A stretch of DNA of 64,000 nt from Azadirachta indica (lineage: Eukaryota > Streptophyta > Magnoliopsida > Sapindales > Meliaceae). A program made the translations under genes and the position numbers. Below the pieces are notes generated by a model. The model did no database searches. It worked only from the letters and a program-made list of their open reading frames with translations, and was not told the DNA's origin. Where the stretch lies: the NCBI GenBank assembly GCA_022749755.1, contig CM040445.1:9011182-9075181 (forward strand), written 5' to 3'. Within the stretch, counting starts at the first letter, position 1. Each line of letters starts with the position of its first letter. Shown here piece after piece: positions 11,830 to 23,815 of this stretch.

Positions 11830-13846
11830 ATGCAATCTCAAGCTCAAAATTGTAGGATACTATTACCTGTACTTTGTGACCAAGCAGTGGAAAAATACAG
11901 CCATCTGCACCTTGGTAAAGTCTGTTCCAACACAAAATCTCATGCCACCACCAAATGCCATGAAATACTTAGACGCACCATTTTTTTCCATTCCCTGTAT
12001 GGAATGACTTTAGATATTTAGTGTAATATAAGTGAAATTTTCTATCATTTTGTATTATTAGAAAAATGCTTTGCAGGGGTATTTAGAATAAAGACTCCTC
12101 AATTATTGGACTCACCTTCCATCTACTTGGATTGAAGGCAAGGGGATCTTCATATTTGGCTGGATTCAAGTGTACAGCTGGGGGACAGACCATAACCGCC
12201 CAACCTGCTGGAATGGTATATCCTGCACGGCTACCAATTTTTAGTGTATTTCTTTATTATTATAACTGGAAATTGACTAATATATATATATATATATATA
12301 TATAGTTATTACATACCCTTAAACTGGATATCTGTAAGTGCTTTCCTGAAGATTCCTGGAACTATATTTGCTAGTCTAACTGTTTCGTTGATGACCTGCA
12401 AGTTGAAATTGAGAATTTGTAAAACTTTACTACACAGTAAAATATCAAATATTTTTTACACTAGAGAAAATGTTTGACCTACCTGCAACGTGTATGTCAT
12501 TGATTTATACTCTTCCCATGTAAGCCCAGAATTAACATTTTTTCTATTCTTCAGAATTGCCTCATGCTCTTCCTGAGAAGTTGATAACATTCAGAGCATG
12601 TTGGTTTGGCAAAACAATGAAGGATCTTTCATTTGAAATTAAATATTATGACATACTGTTAGTTGCTTCAGCACAAGAGGATGGTCCAAGAGAAATTTTG
12701 TGGCTAAAGTTATAGCTACGGAAGTTGTTTCGAAGCTGGCAAATAGTAGCACAAACATTAAATCCAGAGCAATTGCTTCTGTAAGGATTGTTCCCTCTTT
12801 TTGAAGTTCTTTTAGGACATAATCGAAAAAATCACTCTGCTCCTTCCTGGGATTTGCGCTTCTTTCTTGTAGCATGTTTTTCAGCATCTCCATTGCCCTT
12901 TTTCTACCCTGAGAAAAATTATAAGACATCAACACGTGAATGAAATGCCACTCATTCATTTAACGAGAAGAAGAATTTATTCTAGTTTGGCAGATTTTGA
13001 TTTACCTGTAAACATTTGTGATAAGCTGTTCCTGGAATGTCCAGAGGGAAGGAGATTAATCCTTGCATAAATGCAACAAAGTTCTCCCTCAGATTCTCGG
13101 ATGACTTGTCTTGATCATAACTTATCAGCTTCTTCGCAGTCAGATCAAATATCATCTGCGAAGATAGAATTATCAGTTCCCAAAACAACAAAAATGTTGG
13201 TGGGATTTTAAAAGAGGTGAAGAATGGGGAGTGAAATTACACTTGCGGTGGCTTCTTTCAATTCAACTGTTCCCTGGTTTGACCATAAGTGTAATTTTGC
13301 ATTTGCTACATGCTCAACTTCAGGGAGCATCTTCCTGAGGCTTTCAGGACCAAAGAGGTTTAGGACCATGTTCTTAAGGTACTTGTACATGAAACCATGT
13401 AAGGAACCCACATTTTGTCGTCCAAAGATCTCTGTGAAAGTATCTGGATACCAGCTTTGGAACGATTGTCCCTCTTGCTGGAAGATGAAATAATTGAGAT
13501 CAGGGTCTGTTGATATTATAACTGGCCGTCCCACCAAACTAGTCCGGAATACTGGCCCATACCTGCAAGTAAAAGCGGCAGATAAAGAGTTAAAAGGAAT
13601 ATATATGACTGATAATGATTGTACTACTTTGGAGACGGGAGTTACATGTTACCTTTCCATCCTCTTCTTAATGAAGGGGGGTATATCAGAAGAGGTGCTG
13701 GGAGCGAAAAACTGAAGGGTCTCACCAAGGAGTGGCAATCCCATTGAACCAGGAGGGAGTTTTCCGTTGCATCTGGGATTTCTCCATCTATAAACCCAAT
13801 GTGTGATGCTTATAATAAGCAAAGCTCCGATGCATAAAGCCCACAT
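11666..13846 (-). CDS. Cytochrome P450, CYP87 family
   Basis: This is a complete P450 gene of nine exons (minus): 13846-13653, 13562-13241, 13155-13006, 12908-12657, 12572-12483, 12395-12317, 12222-12116, 11994-11867 and 11768-11666. They sum to 1425 bp, or 474 residues, the normal P450 length. The N terminus MWALCIGALLIISITHWVY is an ER membrane anchor, followed by the proline hinge KLPPGSMGLPLLGE. The I-helix reads LMFVLLFASFETTS (oxygen-binding A-x-x-E-T), the K-helix has NETVR (ExxR), FNPSRW is the PERF-like motif, and FGGGMRFCVG is the heme-cysteine loop. Wording throughout resembles CYP87 proteins. Characterised CYP87 members oxidise triterpenoids (for example C-16 of beta-amyrin) or cleave sterol side chains; the substrate here cannot be read from sequence. 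All introns are GT-AG. The gene converges with HAP2. Nothing suggests a pseudogene. Confidence 0.94.
11797..11827. repeat. CT/GA microsatellite inside a 98-bp CYP87 intron
   Basis: About 15 CT units (GA on the coding strand) lie in the last CYP87 intron, 11769-11866, just upstream of a branch-point-like CTAAC and the acceptor. Confidence 0.9.
12278..12304. repeat. TA microsatellite in CYP87 intron
   Basis: A (TA)n run of about 13 units lies in the intron between exons 12395-12317 and 12222-12116. Confidence 0.9.
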
Positions 13847-13902
13847 CTTTACTCAAATGTGAATGCAAGCAAGTTAAGTGAAGATTTTGGATTGCAGAAA
13901 GG

Positions 13903-13913
13903 ACTATATATAA
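13903..13913 (-). promoter_or_regulatory. Candidate TATA box of the CYP87 gene
   Basis: On the minus strand, ATTATATATAGTCC lies about 60 bp upstream of the ATG at 13846, leaving room for a leader of roughly 30 nt. This is a position-and-motif inference only. Confidence 0.45.
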
Positions 13914-13919
13914 TGTAGA

Positions 13920-16327
13920 TATTGGTTGAACATAAAAAGGAAAATGACAGGCTATGATTAGTAGAAATGAGAAGAGTTTGAGGTTGGAAACGTGAGAAGA
14001 ATAGACAGGGAGGAGCGGAAAGTGCTGGCATGTATGTATCTCATCAACTATGAGGAAGCCTCTTAAATAGGGAGGCACATTTACAACTTCAAATTAAATT
14101 ATAATTTTGGCTCTTTTGTTTCTGTGCAGTTGGTTGCATAAAACAAAAAAGGATGTACAAGTAGTTGAAGATATATTAGAATAGAATAATTCTTGTCTTG
14201 TGAGACCACTTCATTATCCCTTGTCAACGGCATTTAAATTTTCTTTTCTTTTTTGCGCTAAGAGCCTACCATGACTCTCTGTAGCTTACAGGATGGTTCC
14301 TCCCTGTCTCTTCTCTCTCTTATAGGGTGCCAATTTTTGCTTAAGGGGTAAAGAGGACGTACAACAATAACACGAAACCAAGGAGACGGGTCAGAATTCT
14401 GGCCTTTTTTAAGGAGATTTTGCAGGAACACAATGTCCTTTTTCCCTAGATTTGAGTAGATAGAGGTTCAAAGGATCTGTCTGACCAAACAACAGTATCT
14501 GAAACCAATCTATATTGCATCATTAAATACTGAAATCTATTGGTTTTTACCAACTACTTGATATCTTCTCAATATCTATGCTAAATACTCCAGTATCTTT
14601 TTGATGTTGATGCCCCTCATGCTCATGTTCTCATATATTGTTTCTCTGTTTTATTTTTCTGAATTGAATCTCTTACTAGATATTCTTTGGGCGTAATCTT
14701 TATCTCATATATTCTCAAATCTCCCTGCATACACACTAGTGACTTCCAGTCAAGTGTTACTAGATAGATATGCATGCAACTAATTACACTGTATATTTCC
14801 TTGTTTTCATTCCTTGGCAAAAATTTTAATTAGTAGATAAGGTAACCTAACCTAATTGTCAGGTTAACCCCATTCGATACATAGAGCACCGCCCCCACCA
14901 TCCCATTGAGCCACGGACTTGACCACAATGTAGTGGCAGTAGTAGTAGGTAAGGTTACTGTGAATTGAGACTCAATTATATGCCATTTTAGATTATTATT
15001 CTATATTTTCAGTATGAACAAGGTTTTCTTTTACTATAATATTGTCCAAATCTTCACATTTAGATCTATTTGTTTATGATGATCTTCAGGGGTAGCTTCA
15101 AGAGCTGTAAAGTTAATGGCACTGCTGAACTTTGCAAGGAAAGAAAAATTTTCTCATAGCTGTCTAAGAATATACGAGACACAAAAATGCTTTTGTTACA
15201 CCCCAGTGTGCAATAAATGTACAAATTCTTTTTGTTATCCATCTTATAGGTGTCATTTAATGCAGAAAAAGTAGCAAGCAGTAGTTGAATGGTTTCTTAT
15301 AAGAGATTGTTTGACTGGTTATATCAGAATAGGGTTTGGAAATTAAGGTTCCCTTTAAGGGGTGCACAAGCACAACAATGACAGCTCAGGAGCTCTTAGT
15401 CTTATATTGGAATTGTAAACAAAATGTAATAAAATAAGTTATATAATATTGCAGCACAATTAAAAGAAAGGGTGTTGGTGTTGCTAACTTGCTTTGAAGT
15501 CAAATTCTCTGTTCTATTATTTATTAAACTATGTATTTATATATACCTGGAAAATTCTTATGTCTGTCTGGTGTTGAGAACTAAGGGTTTGCTATAGCTT
15601 AGAGTAGGGGCCTCATATTTTGTCTTGTTTTGAATTTGCAGAAATCCTATTACTGTGGTGAAGCTAAACACTAAGAAGAGTTTTCGATCAGGGAAAATTT
15701 GATGGAGGAGAGAGAGGAAGGAAGGTTGATCTCTATTCTCTATCATTCTCAGCAAAGCATAGCTCAATTCTGGTGTGTAATACAATCGGACGGCTAAATT
15801 TTAACAATCTGGTTTACTTTTGTTGATTAGTTGTTAATCTTTTGGATGCATAGTATCCTATTACACGTGCACATGCTCAAGGGCGGCACCAGCTTGCTTG
15901 CTGTTCAAAACTAGCTAGACATGTAAGTGCAGTAACTACGGGTCTTAATCAGAACCTTACATCTAATATATATATATATATATATATATACACACGCGCG
16001 CACGCACACACACGCACACAACACACATATATAAATTCTTCAGGTTAATCATACATATCAAAATGAGATTAATCTACAAAATAGGAAGATCAAAGCAGAT
16101 TAATGCATATATAAACATATAGTTAGATTAATGATAGTGCTGAACAAAAGGGATGGATTAATAATTTACATGTAAATACATACATATATACATACAAGTG
16201 TTGGTACCGAGGAGGAGAGAATTGAGGAGAAAGTTGTTCTTCATGTCTGTGCCGTGCTCATGGGAGAATGTAACTTTGAAATTATAATAATAATGAGGCA
16301 ACGGGATTGTTTTAGTCAAGCTAGTAA
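13920..16327. other. Intergenic region upstream of CYP87
   Basis: No ORF with recognisable similarity on either strand. The one striking feature is a compound (TA)n/(CA)n/(CG) microsatellite at about 15967-16031. The first few hundred bases are presumably the CYP87 promoter. Nothing else is supported. Confidence 0.6.
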
Positions 16328-16458
16328 TAGTTACAGTTGCAGTTATTTTGTTCTTAAAAGACCTATAATTTTAAAATTTGTGCATACTGTAAGTTCCCTA
16401 TAATAAGATTGTCACCTCACCTGCACATTTTTCAAATGACTTTACAACAATATATTAA

Positions 16459-17058
16459 GGGTCAGTTTGAAATTTATTCTTAAAAATAATTAATTTTTAA
16501 AAAAATTAATTTAATGATCATTAAATTTTAATTTTAAGAATATTGTAAATTTTAAAAACACTTGTGTGTGTTTAATCAATTTTATTATTAAAATATTATA
16601 ATAATTCTAATTACCAAAATGTAGATAATAATACATGAAATTTAATTTTATATAGGTGGTTGTATGTATGTATATATATATATATCTGAAGATAATTTAT
16701 ATTACAAAAATATAAACTTTTTAATTATATTTTCAAAAAGTAAAATATAATAATAAAAAATACTATGATTTTAACAATTTTATTTCCTAATTAAGGTTGA
16801 AATTTAATAATTATTTTTAGAGTTAATTTTGGAATTTTGTAAATTTAAATTGGTATATTTGATATTATATTTCGAAAAAAAAAAAAACACTTCTTAAAAT
16901 CAAAATTTAAAAGGTAACTCTTTTTACTTTTCATAATTTGCTGTTAGATGAGGTAATTTTTTAAGAGTGATTATGAAAAAATTTTATGAAACACCTAAAA
17001 TAATTTTTTATTAATAAAAATCACTTTTGCGTCCTCCAATAGCAATCTTAAACGGAAT
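16459..17058. mobile_element. MITE-like element, unit A (possibly PIF/Harbinger)
   Basis: The left end GGGTCAGTTTGAAATTTATTC and the reverse complement of the right end, around TTCCGTTTAAGATTGCTATT, share a weak terminal inverted repeat. They are flanked by TAA and TTA, which would suit the 3-bp target of PIF/Harbinger elements. The interior is AT-rich without an ORF. Superfamily is tentative. Confidence 0.4.
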
Positions 17059-17512
17059 TTAGGACTCTAAATGTCTTATATTTTTTAATGTAAATATTGA
17101 AACATACTATTAACATTGAAACAATATGAGTAAATTTTTGAAAGAAAAAAAGTGTATATAACAATCCCTTCACATATATATATATATATATATTTGTGTT
17201 GTTTAATTGAAATTCAGTATTGCAATCAATACCATACATGTTAAATTATTATTATTGATGCAAATGTTGATCAACTTTTTGTTCTTTTTCACATTTTCAC
17301 ATAATAAAGCTTACCTCACCACATGTACATGTTTTGATTAACTTGCATGTGAAGAATTGTTGAACATGTGTCTATGGTAATTTTTTTTCCCTTTCTTGCA
17401 AAATAAGGTGGGTATTGGGGTGTTAACAATGCCATCAATGAAAGCTCTCTGATCTAATAAGTTAATTGTCGATCAGATTAGTTTGTAATCTAAAGACATT
17501 GGGAGATTAAGA

Positions 17513-17938
17513 TAGTGTTTTTTTTTTTTTTTTTTAATGAAATCTAAACATTGATGAAATTTGAATTAAATTAAAATTTGAATTTAAATGATATGTTTGT
17601 ATTTTTTTATTTAAATATCTAAATATAAATATTAAGTTTTTTATTTTTTTAAAAATAAAATATTTGAAACCAATATATTGATATATATGTCATAAAAAAT
17701 TTTAAACTAATATATTAAATTGTTGACATAAATAAATATTAAATAATAAACTAAGCATATTATTGACAAATAAAATATTTAAATTATTCAGAGTTTTACT
17801 CATTTAAATTTAAATCAAATTTTTTAACTTAATTATATTCAAATATTCTTAATAAATATTCATAAATTAAAAAATAAACGAATTTCAAACATTTAAATAA
17901 TTATATTTAGATTTCAGAAAAAAAAAAAAAAAAAGAGT
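17513..17938. mobile_element. hAT-like MITE, unit A
   Basis: The left end is TAGTG, a T-run, then TGAAATCTAAAC. The reverse complement of the right end reads T-run, CTGAAATCTAAATATAA, giving a terminal inverted repeat of about 25-30 bp. The interior consists of ATTTAAATxTCTxAATATAAATA-type sequence seen in plant hAT MITEs. No ORF. Confidence 0.55.
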
Positions 17939-18118
17939 CTCTAAGACCACAAACGAAAAGAAGAATATATTAAGGGTTACAGTTACACTTACAATTATTT
18001 TGTTTTTATATGACCTATAATTTTGAAATTTGTGCATGTTGTGAGTTCCCTATAATAAGATTGTCACCTCAACTGCACATTTTCCAAATCATATTTGAAC
18101 TTTACGACAATATATTAA

Positions 18119-18715
18119 GGGTCAGTTTGAAATTGATTCTTAAAAACAATTAATTTTGAAAAAATTAATTTAATATTCGATAAATTTTAATTTTAAAAAT
18201 ATTGTAAATTTTAAAAACACTTTTGTGCGTTTAATCAATTTTATTATTAAAATATTATAATAATTCTAATTACCAAAATGTATATAATAAATGAAATTTA
18301 ATTTTATATAAGTAGTTGTATGTGTATATATATATATATACCTGAAGATAATTTATATTAAAAAAATATAAATTTTTAATTATATTTTCAAAAAGTAAAA
18401 TATAATAATAAAAAATGTTATGATTTTAACAATTTCATTTTCTAAGTAAGGTTGAAATTTAATAATTATTTTTAAAGTTTATTTTTAGATTTTTGTAAAT
18501 TTAAATCAGTATATTTGATATTATATTTGAAAATAAAATAGCTTTTTAAAATCAAATTTTAAAAAATAACTCTCTTTCTACTTTCCATAATCTGTTGTTA
18601 GATGAGGTGATTTTGTCAAAAGCGATTATGAACAAATTTTATTGAACACTTAAAATAATTTTTGACTAATAAAAATCACTTTTGCATCCTCCAATAGCAA
18701 TCTTAAACGTATTCT
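18119..18715. mobile_element. MITE-like element, unit B copy
   Basis: Counterpart of the element at 16459-17058 in the second duplication unit, with the same ends GGGTCAGTTTGAAATTGATTC and CAATCTTAAACGTATTC. It was duplicated with its flanks rather than inserted independently. Confidence 0.4.
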
Positions 18716-19162
18716 AGGACTTTAAATGTCTTATATTTTTTTAATTTAAATATTGAAACATACTATTAAAATTGAAACAATATAAGTAAATTTTTAAAAG
18801 AGAAGAGTGTATATAACAATCCCTTCATATTTATTTATTTTTTGTCTTGTTTAATTGAAATTCAGTATGGCAGTAAGTACCATACATGTTAAACTATTAT
18901 TATTGATGCAAATGTTGATCAACTTTTTGTTCTTTTTCACATTTTCACATACTAAACCTTACTTCACCACATGTACATGTTTTGATTAACCTGCATGAGT
19001 AGAATTGTTGAACTTGTGTCTACGGTATTTTTTTTTTTCTCTTTCTTGCAAAATAAGGTGGGTATTCGGGTGTTAATAGTGTTGTCAATGAAAACTCTCT
19101 GATCTGATAAGTTAATTGTTGATCAGATTAATTTGTAATTTGAAGACACGAAAAGATTAATG

Positions 19163-19541
19163 TAGTGTTTGTTTTTTCTATATAAAATCTAAATATGGTT
19201 GAAATCTGAATTTAAATAATATGTTTTTTTTTTAACTTTAAATGTCTGAATATAAATATTAAGTTTTTTCTATTTTTTTAAAACTAAAAAATCTGAAACA
19301 ATTAAAATTGACATATATGTTCTAAAAAATTTTAAACTAATGTATTAAGTTGTTAACATACATAAATATTAAATAATAAATTAAAGGTACAAATAAACTG
19401 TTTAGATTATTCAAACTTTTACTCATTCAAATTTAAGTCAAATTTTTTAACAAATATTCATATACAAATTAGAAAAACAAACGAATTTTGAACATTTGAA
19501 TAATTATATTTAGACATCAGTAAAAAAAAAAAAAAAGTTCT
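19163..19541. mobile_element. hAT-like MITE, unit B copy
   Basis: Copy of the 17513-17938 element in the second duplication unit. The left end TAGTGTTTGTTTTTT and the right end GACATCAGT followed by a poly-A run again form an inverted repeat. Confidence 0.55.
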
Positions 19542-19686
19542 AAAACCATAAACAAGAAGAAGAAGTCATTGCAGCGTTAAACTCTCATATTGAAGCAATT
19601 ATAAAAAGATGAATATGTACAATTGGAAGTGTTGAGAATAGAAAAAAGAAAAATTAAATTGGAATCAAGAAATGTTTTATACCTAT

Positions 19687-20253
19687 TGGGGTAATTTTGA
19701 TTTTATCCTAACTAATTTTGACAATTTTTGTTATGTCCCAGAATTTTTTAAAGTCATTATGCCACCTCCTGCATTAATTTTTATTGTTATTTTAAATAGT
19801 TAAAAGGGTAAAATTATAATTTTATAAACTTAAATTGGTAAAAGATAGTTTTTTTATTTTTTCTTCCTTCTCTCTCCTCTATTCTTTTTTTTCTCTCTTT
19901 ATTCATTCTTAGCAAACACGGAAGGCTGCCTTTCTTTGTTCATTTCTTATCAACTGTGGAAGGCTACCTTTCTCTATTCATTCTTAGCAGCCATAGAAGG
20001 CGGCTTGTAGCAATCATGTAAGAGAGATGAAGTGATGACGAAATAAGGAAAGAAGAAGAAAAGAAAAAAAATTCATGTTAGCCTTTGTAGGGGTTATATT
20101 GTCTTTTTACATGGTCAACACAATCAACTAAAATAAATTGTTAAAGATAATGTTTAGTATTAACATTTGGAGGCACAATAATGACTTTCATAAATTTTAG
20201 AGGTGTGATAAAAATTGTCAAAATTGGTTGGGTTAAATTGAAGATTACCCAAA
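19687..20253. mobile_element. Foldback/MULE-like MITE with about 85-bp TIRs
   Basis: The left arm from GGGGTAATTTTGATTTTATCC through AATTTTGACAATTTTT to AAAGTCATTATG.C.CCTCC is matched by the reverse complement of the right arm (TGGGTAATCTTCAATTTAACCC, AATTTTGACAATTTTT, AAAGTCATTATTGTGCCTCC). The interior (about 19915-20030) holds three imperfect repeats around GGAAGGCT(G/A)CCTTTCT. No transposase. Confidence 0.8.
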
Positions 20254-21212
20254 TAAGTATTAAGGATTAAGGATTAAGGATTTATTGATTTGAATTTAAG
20301 TTTTCTTTTCTCTATTCTCGACACTTCTAGTTTGTATATATTATTTTTTTTTTTATAAATTGCATTTATTAGACTACCTTGTAGAAAAGATTTTCTAGTT
20401 GCTTTTTCTCCTTGGAACATAAGTTATTTTTCGGTTAAGTATAGAAAATACTTAGTGTCTTGCGAGGTAAGCAAATTTACACATGAGGTATTTTTGTTTT
20501 CAATGAAATTATTTTTAAAGAATATTATATTTTAGACTTTTTAAATGTTTACAAATGATTTGCCAAATTATCTTAATAATTAAATATTTTATACAAGATA
20601 CAATCGAAAAAATGTTATTGATTATGTCATACATAAAAAATTGACTGTGTAATGAATGTTGTAACTCATTGTCTAATGATATGATTATTGTTACTATTCT
20701 ATTATGATTATATCATCATTATATTATGATTATTATCGTTATATTATTGATTAGCTAGCCAAGTTACAATTGTTGACATACTAATTAATAATTAAATTTT
20801 TGAGATACTTTGTTCTATTCTAATTGGATATTGTGTGGTATGAGCTAATGTTATTGATCTTGAATAAATGTTTATAATCATGCTTATATGTTTATTAAAT
20901 ATATGTACAAATATTTATAAAAATCATAAATGTTATGTATGAATTTATTTACCAAGTTGATGTTCATCCCTCGTCATTAATGTTTTACATATTAAAGTTT
21001 TTATATAGATGAATAGAGAATTCATAAGGACTTCATTGAATTTGGCTATGAGAGATATTGAAATGTTTATTTGTTTAGAAATATTTTGTTTTAATTTGGT
21101 ATTAAGTTTTATTTTCAATAGTGTCACTACACATTGAGGTTACTAAGGTTTATTTGTTTTTTAAGTTTTTAAGGTTTTTAATTTATACTTTAAAACATTG
21201 AGGTTTTGGTTT
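20254..21212. other. AT-rich intergenic, nothing recognised
   Basis: Low-complexity AT-rich sequence with a short ATT/ATC-rich patch near 20690-20745. No supported gene or element. Confidence 0.6.
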
Positions 21213-22618
21213 CTATTAAAAAAAAAAAATTATATTAAATCTCTCTTGAATATTAAATTAGGTGCATAGAAGTGCCTTTATATAGGTTAAAATAGTAAAC
21301 TAACATAAATTATGAATTTTCATAAACCTAGAAATCCCTAACAAACTAAAAAAAAAAACTAATAACACTTAAAAAAAATGGTTATTATGATAAACCTCTT
21401 TTGAGGTTTATATAAGTATCACTTTGATAGAAAGTAATATAAATATATCACTTACCTCTTCTACTGTTACCATTTACTGTTAGTTGACCTTTAGCTTTGA
21501 GGGCAAAAATGTAAAAATAATTAAATTTCATTTTTTCTTTATTATCTAAGGAACTAGAGCCTTTCTATCAAATACAAAGGCCACCATTTTACGGAATATA
21601 TATAAGAAGATAGTGAAAAAAGAGCAAAATGAGGTTGCAGTGCAATAAGCTACTTGGGGAAGTAAGGAGACTAAGCTTGGTAAGTTTGCACCATGTATGT
21701 CTTCATTCTTAGAATTTGAAAGGTGAGTGGCAAAAGACAGTTGGGTCAAAGAAGATGGAAGTTTTGGAGAAAGGGCAGAGGAGGGAGTGACGTTGAGTTT
21801 TTGGAAAATAAAATTTATTTGAGGGTTTTCTTGAAAAACAATCTCTTGAATTTCTATGCCAAAACTGAGTCAATTTTTTATGTTAAGAAAGTGTTTGATT
21901 AAATGCTTGTGAAAAGTGAAAAAGGTTAATTGCATTTGATGCCATTAAAGTAAAAGAAAATGCTTTGATTTTATGTTATGCAATAGCTAGTGATGTTGAA
22001 ATAACTCACAAAATTGTATAGTAGAACAAGATCTCATATCTTAATGTTATAACTTTTACAATACTATTACATGGATATATTAAGCTTAATGATCTAGGCT
22101 TGAGACCAAGATGTGGTTGCATAGATAGCTATGCTTGTGGGATATGAGTAGCATTGATTAAATAAAGGTACACTGGAGCTTTTCATATCAATGGTTAGAG
22201 AAAGTTCTAAAAGAGCTTACTTACAAACCACGACAAATAAATTCATTTAAGTGCCATAAGATCAAGGGAAGCATCATCATTGGCTATAAGGAATATTATA
22301 ATTACCACATTTTCCAAAGCTCAAAACATCAAAATAACAAGACTAGTATTTAATCTTATTCATTGACACCAAGATTGTTTTTGTAGTACAAATTTGTATT
22401 CATAAAATGTAGTGTGTTAGGGGTATTTTAGTAATTATATATTTAAAAGTTAGTCAACTAATAATTTAGGAGAGATAAGTGATACATTAAGGTTATTTTC
22501 TATCAAAGTGATACTTCTGCAAACCTTAGGGGAGGTATATGATAATATCCCAAAATAAAAATATATTTAATAAGACTAAATCTAGTGAAACTAAATAAGT
22601 CAAATTTCTATTCTAATA
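21213..22618 (-). mobile_element. Copia 3' LTR, interrupted by a TIR element
   Basis: The LTR halves 21213-21379 and 22552-22618 align with the LTRs at 4670 and 5461. Shared landmarks are TTATATTxAATCTC, GCCTTTATATAGGTT, GTAACATAAAxTAxGAAT and AACAAACTA. On the minus strand it begins TATTAGAATAGAAATTTGAC and carries CCTATATAAAGGC. Immediately outside it, at 22619-22632, minus-strand AGCTTGAGGGGGAG is a copia polypurine tract, confirming orientation. The LTR is degenerate and its left terminus unclear. Confidence 0.75.
21380..22551. mobile_element. Long-TIR element 1 (MULE-like), nested in copia LTR
   Basis: Terminal inverted repeats of about 85 bp. The left arm contains GTATCACTTTGATAGAAAGTAAT and TATCACTTACCTCT; the reverse complement of the right arm contains GTATCACTTTGATAGAAAATAAC and TATCACTTATCTCT. 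A-rich flanks leave a 9-bp target duplication plausible but unproven. The interior has no transposase; a 67-codon minus ORF (21749-21546) matches nothing I know. It is homologous in its TIRs to the element at 24636-25625. Confidence 0.8.
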
Positions 22619-22639
22619 CTCCCCCTCAAGCTAGAGCAT

Positions 22640-23815
22640 AAATATTACTAATGCTCAGCTTAGAACAAGATACACAAAGATTACTTTGTTCACAACTTTA
22701 ATGAAGATGTGTGCAATTGGATCTTTTGACTTGATATATAGAGTAACGACCTCTCCTAAAGCAATAATTTTTTTTATTAAAAATGGAGCAATACTTTTAG
22801 AAGAATTTTAATCTACATTAGTTTATAGTTGTATGAGTTATAGCTCAATATTCTATTTCAGTGTTATATCTAGCTACAACATTTTTTTTTTATCCTTTAA
22901 GTCATTAGGTTGCCACTAAGAAATTTACAATAACCACTTGTAGATCGTCTGTCATTTTTAGATCTTGTCCAATCTATATCAGAGAAGCATAAAATATCTA
23001 ATGTGCTACCTAATGAATCTTCTTAGGTTTTTGCATCTATTGACTAACAGTTCAAAGTGCAAAAGTAATAATAGGTCTTGTTCTTGTCAAATACATAAAT
23101 TTTTTCAAGAGGCTTTTATATCTCTTTTTGCCCTCAAACTTTGAATATTTTTAACATTAAGCTTCATGTTTGGGTCCATAGGAGTATCAGTTGGTTTAGA
23201 TCCTAACATCTTTGTTTTTTGATAATAAATCTTGGACATATTTCCTGTGAGATAACACCAGACCTTACTTTCCTTTAACTACTTCAATGCTCAAGAAATA
23301 TCTAAGTTGACCCACGTCTTTAGTTTGAAAATATTTTTTCAATTGATTTTCACTACCTCAATGCCGTGCAAATCACTCCAAAAAATAATAATATCATCTA
23401 CATATACCATAAGAATAACTATTTCTAATGAGATATGTTGAATGAAGACTAGATGATTAGATTGACATCTTTTGAAATTGAAATATATCAATACACTACC
23501 AGATTTTTCAAACCATGACCTTAGAGATTGCTTAAGACAATATATAGCTTTTCTCAACCAATATACCAAGTTAAACACCCCTTGAGCAACAAACCCTAGA
23601 GGTTGCTTTATATAAACTTTTCCTGCATGTCTCTATATAGAAAAGCATTTTAACATCAGGTTGAAAAATAACCCAATCATGGAAAAAAGCTAAAGGTAGA
23701 AGAACTCTTAACAAAATTAATCCAAGAAACTAGAGAAAATGTTTCAAAATAATCCATTTTATGTGTGTGAGTAACTTTTGTAGTATTTCATATGACAAAT
23801 TTAAGGTTTTACATT
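22640..23815 (-). pseudogene. Copia pol relic: RNase H and reverse transcriptase (antisense)
   Basis: Read on the minus strand from high to low coordinates, the frames give broken copia polyprotein. Near 23640-23580 there is a degraded D-V-K-N-A-F-like and PPGF-like stretch. At 23578-23339 a 79-codon open piece contains LVYWLRKAIYCLKQSLRSWF and the catalytic YVDD (about 23404-23393). Near 22990-22900, SDIDWTRSKNDRRSTSGYC is an RNase H signature. Many stops and frameshifts are present, so it is inactive. It lies between the copia polypurine tract and a junction near 23815 where the sequence switches to an oppositely oriented 5' leader. Confidence 0.85.

Larger units (their letters stand above)
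16328..19566. repeat. Direct tandem duplication of about 1.6 kb (two units)
   Basis: Unit A (about 16328-17965) and unit B (about 17966-19566) align along their whole length. Shared landmarks in the same order are CCTATAATTTT.AAATTTGTGCAT, AATATATTAAGGGTCAGTTTGAAAT, CCTCCAATAGCAATCTTAAACG, GATGCAAATGTTGATCAAC, TTGCAAAATAAGGTGGGTATT and the same poly-A-ended segment. Differences are scattered substitutions and small indels, so the event is not recent. Each unit contains the same two MITE-like insertions, which therefore predate the duplication. No coding content. Confidence 0.9.

Noticed and set aside
13788..14078. Upstream ORFs extending across the CYP87 start
   Set aside because: They are in other frames, lack similarity, and the P450 membrane anchor begins cleanly at 13846.
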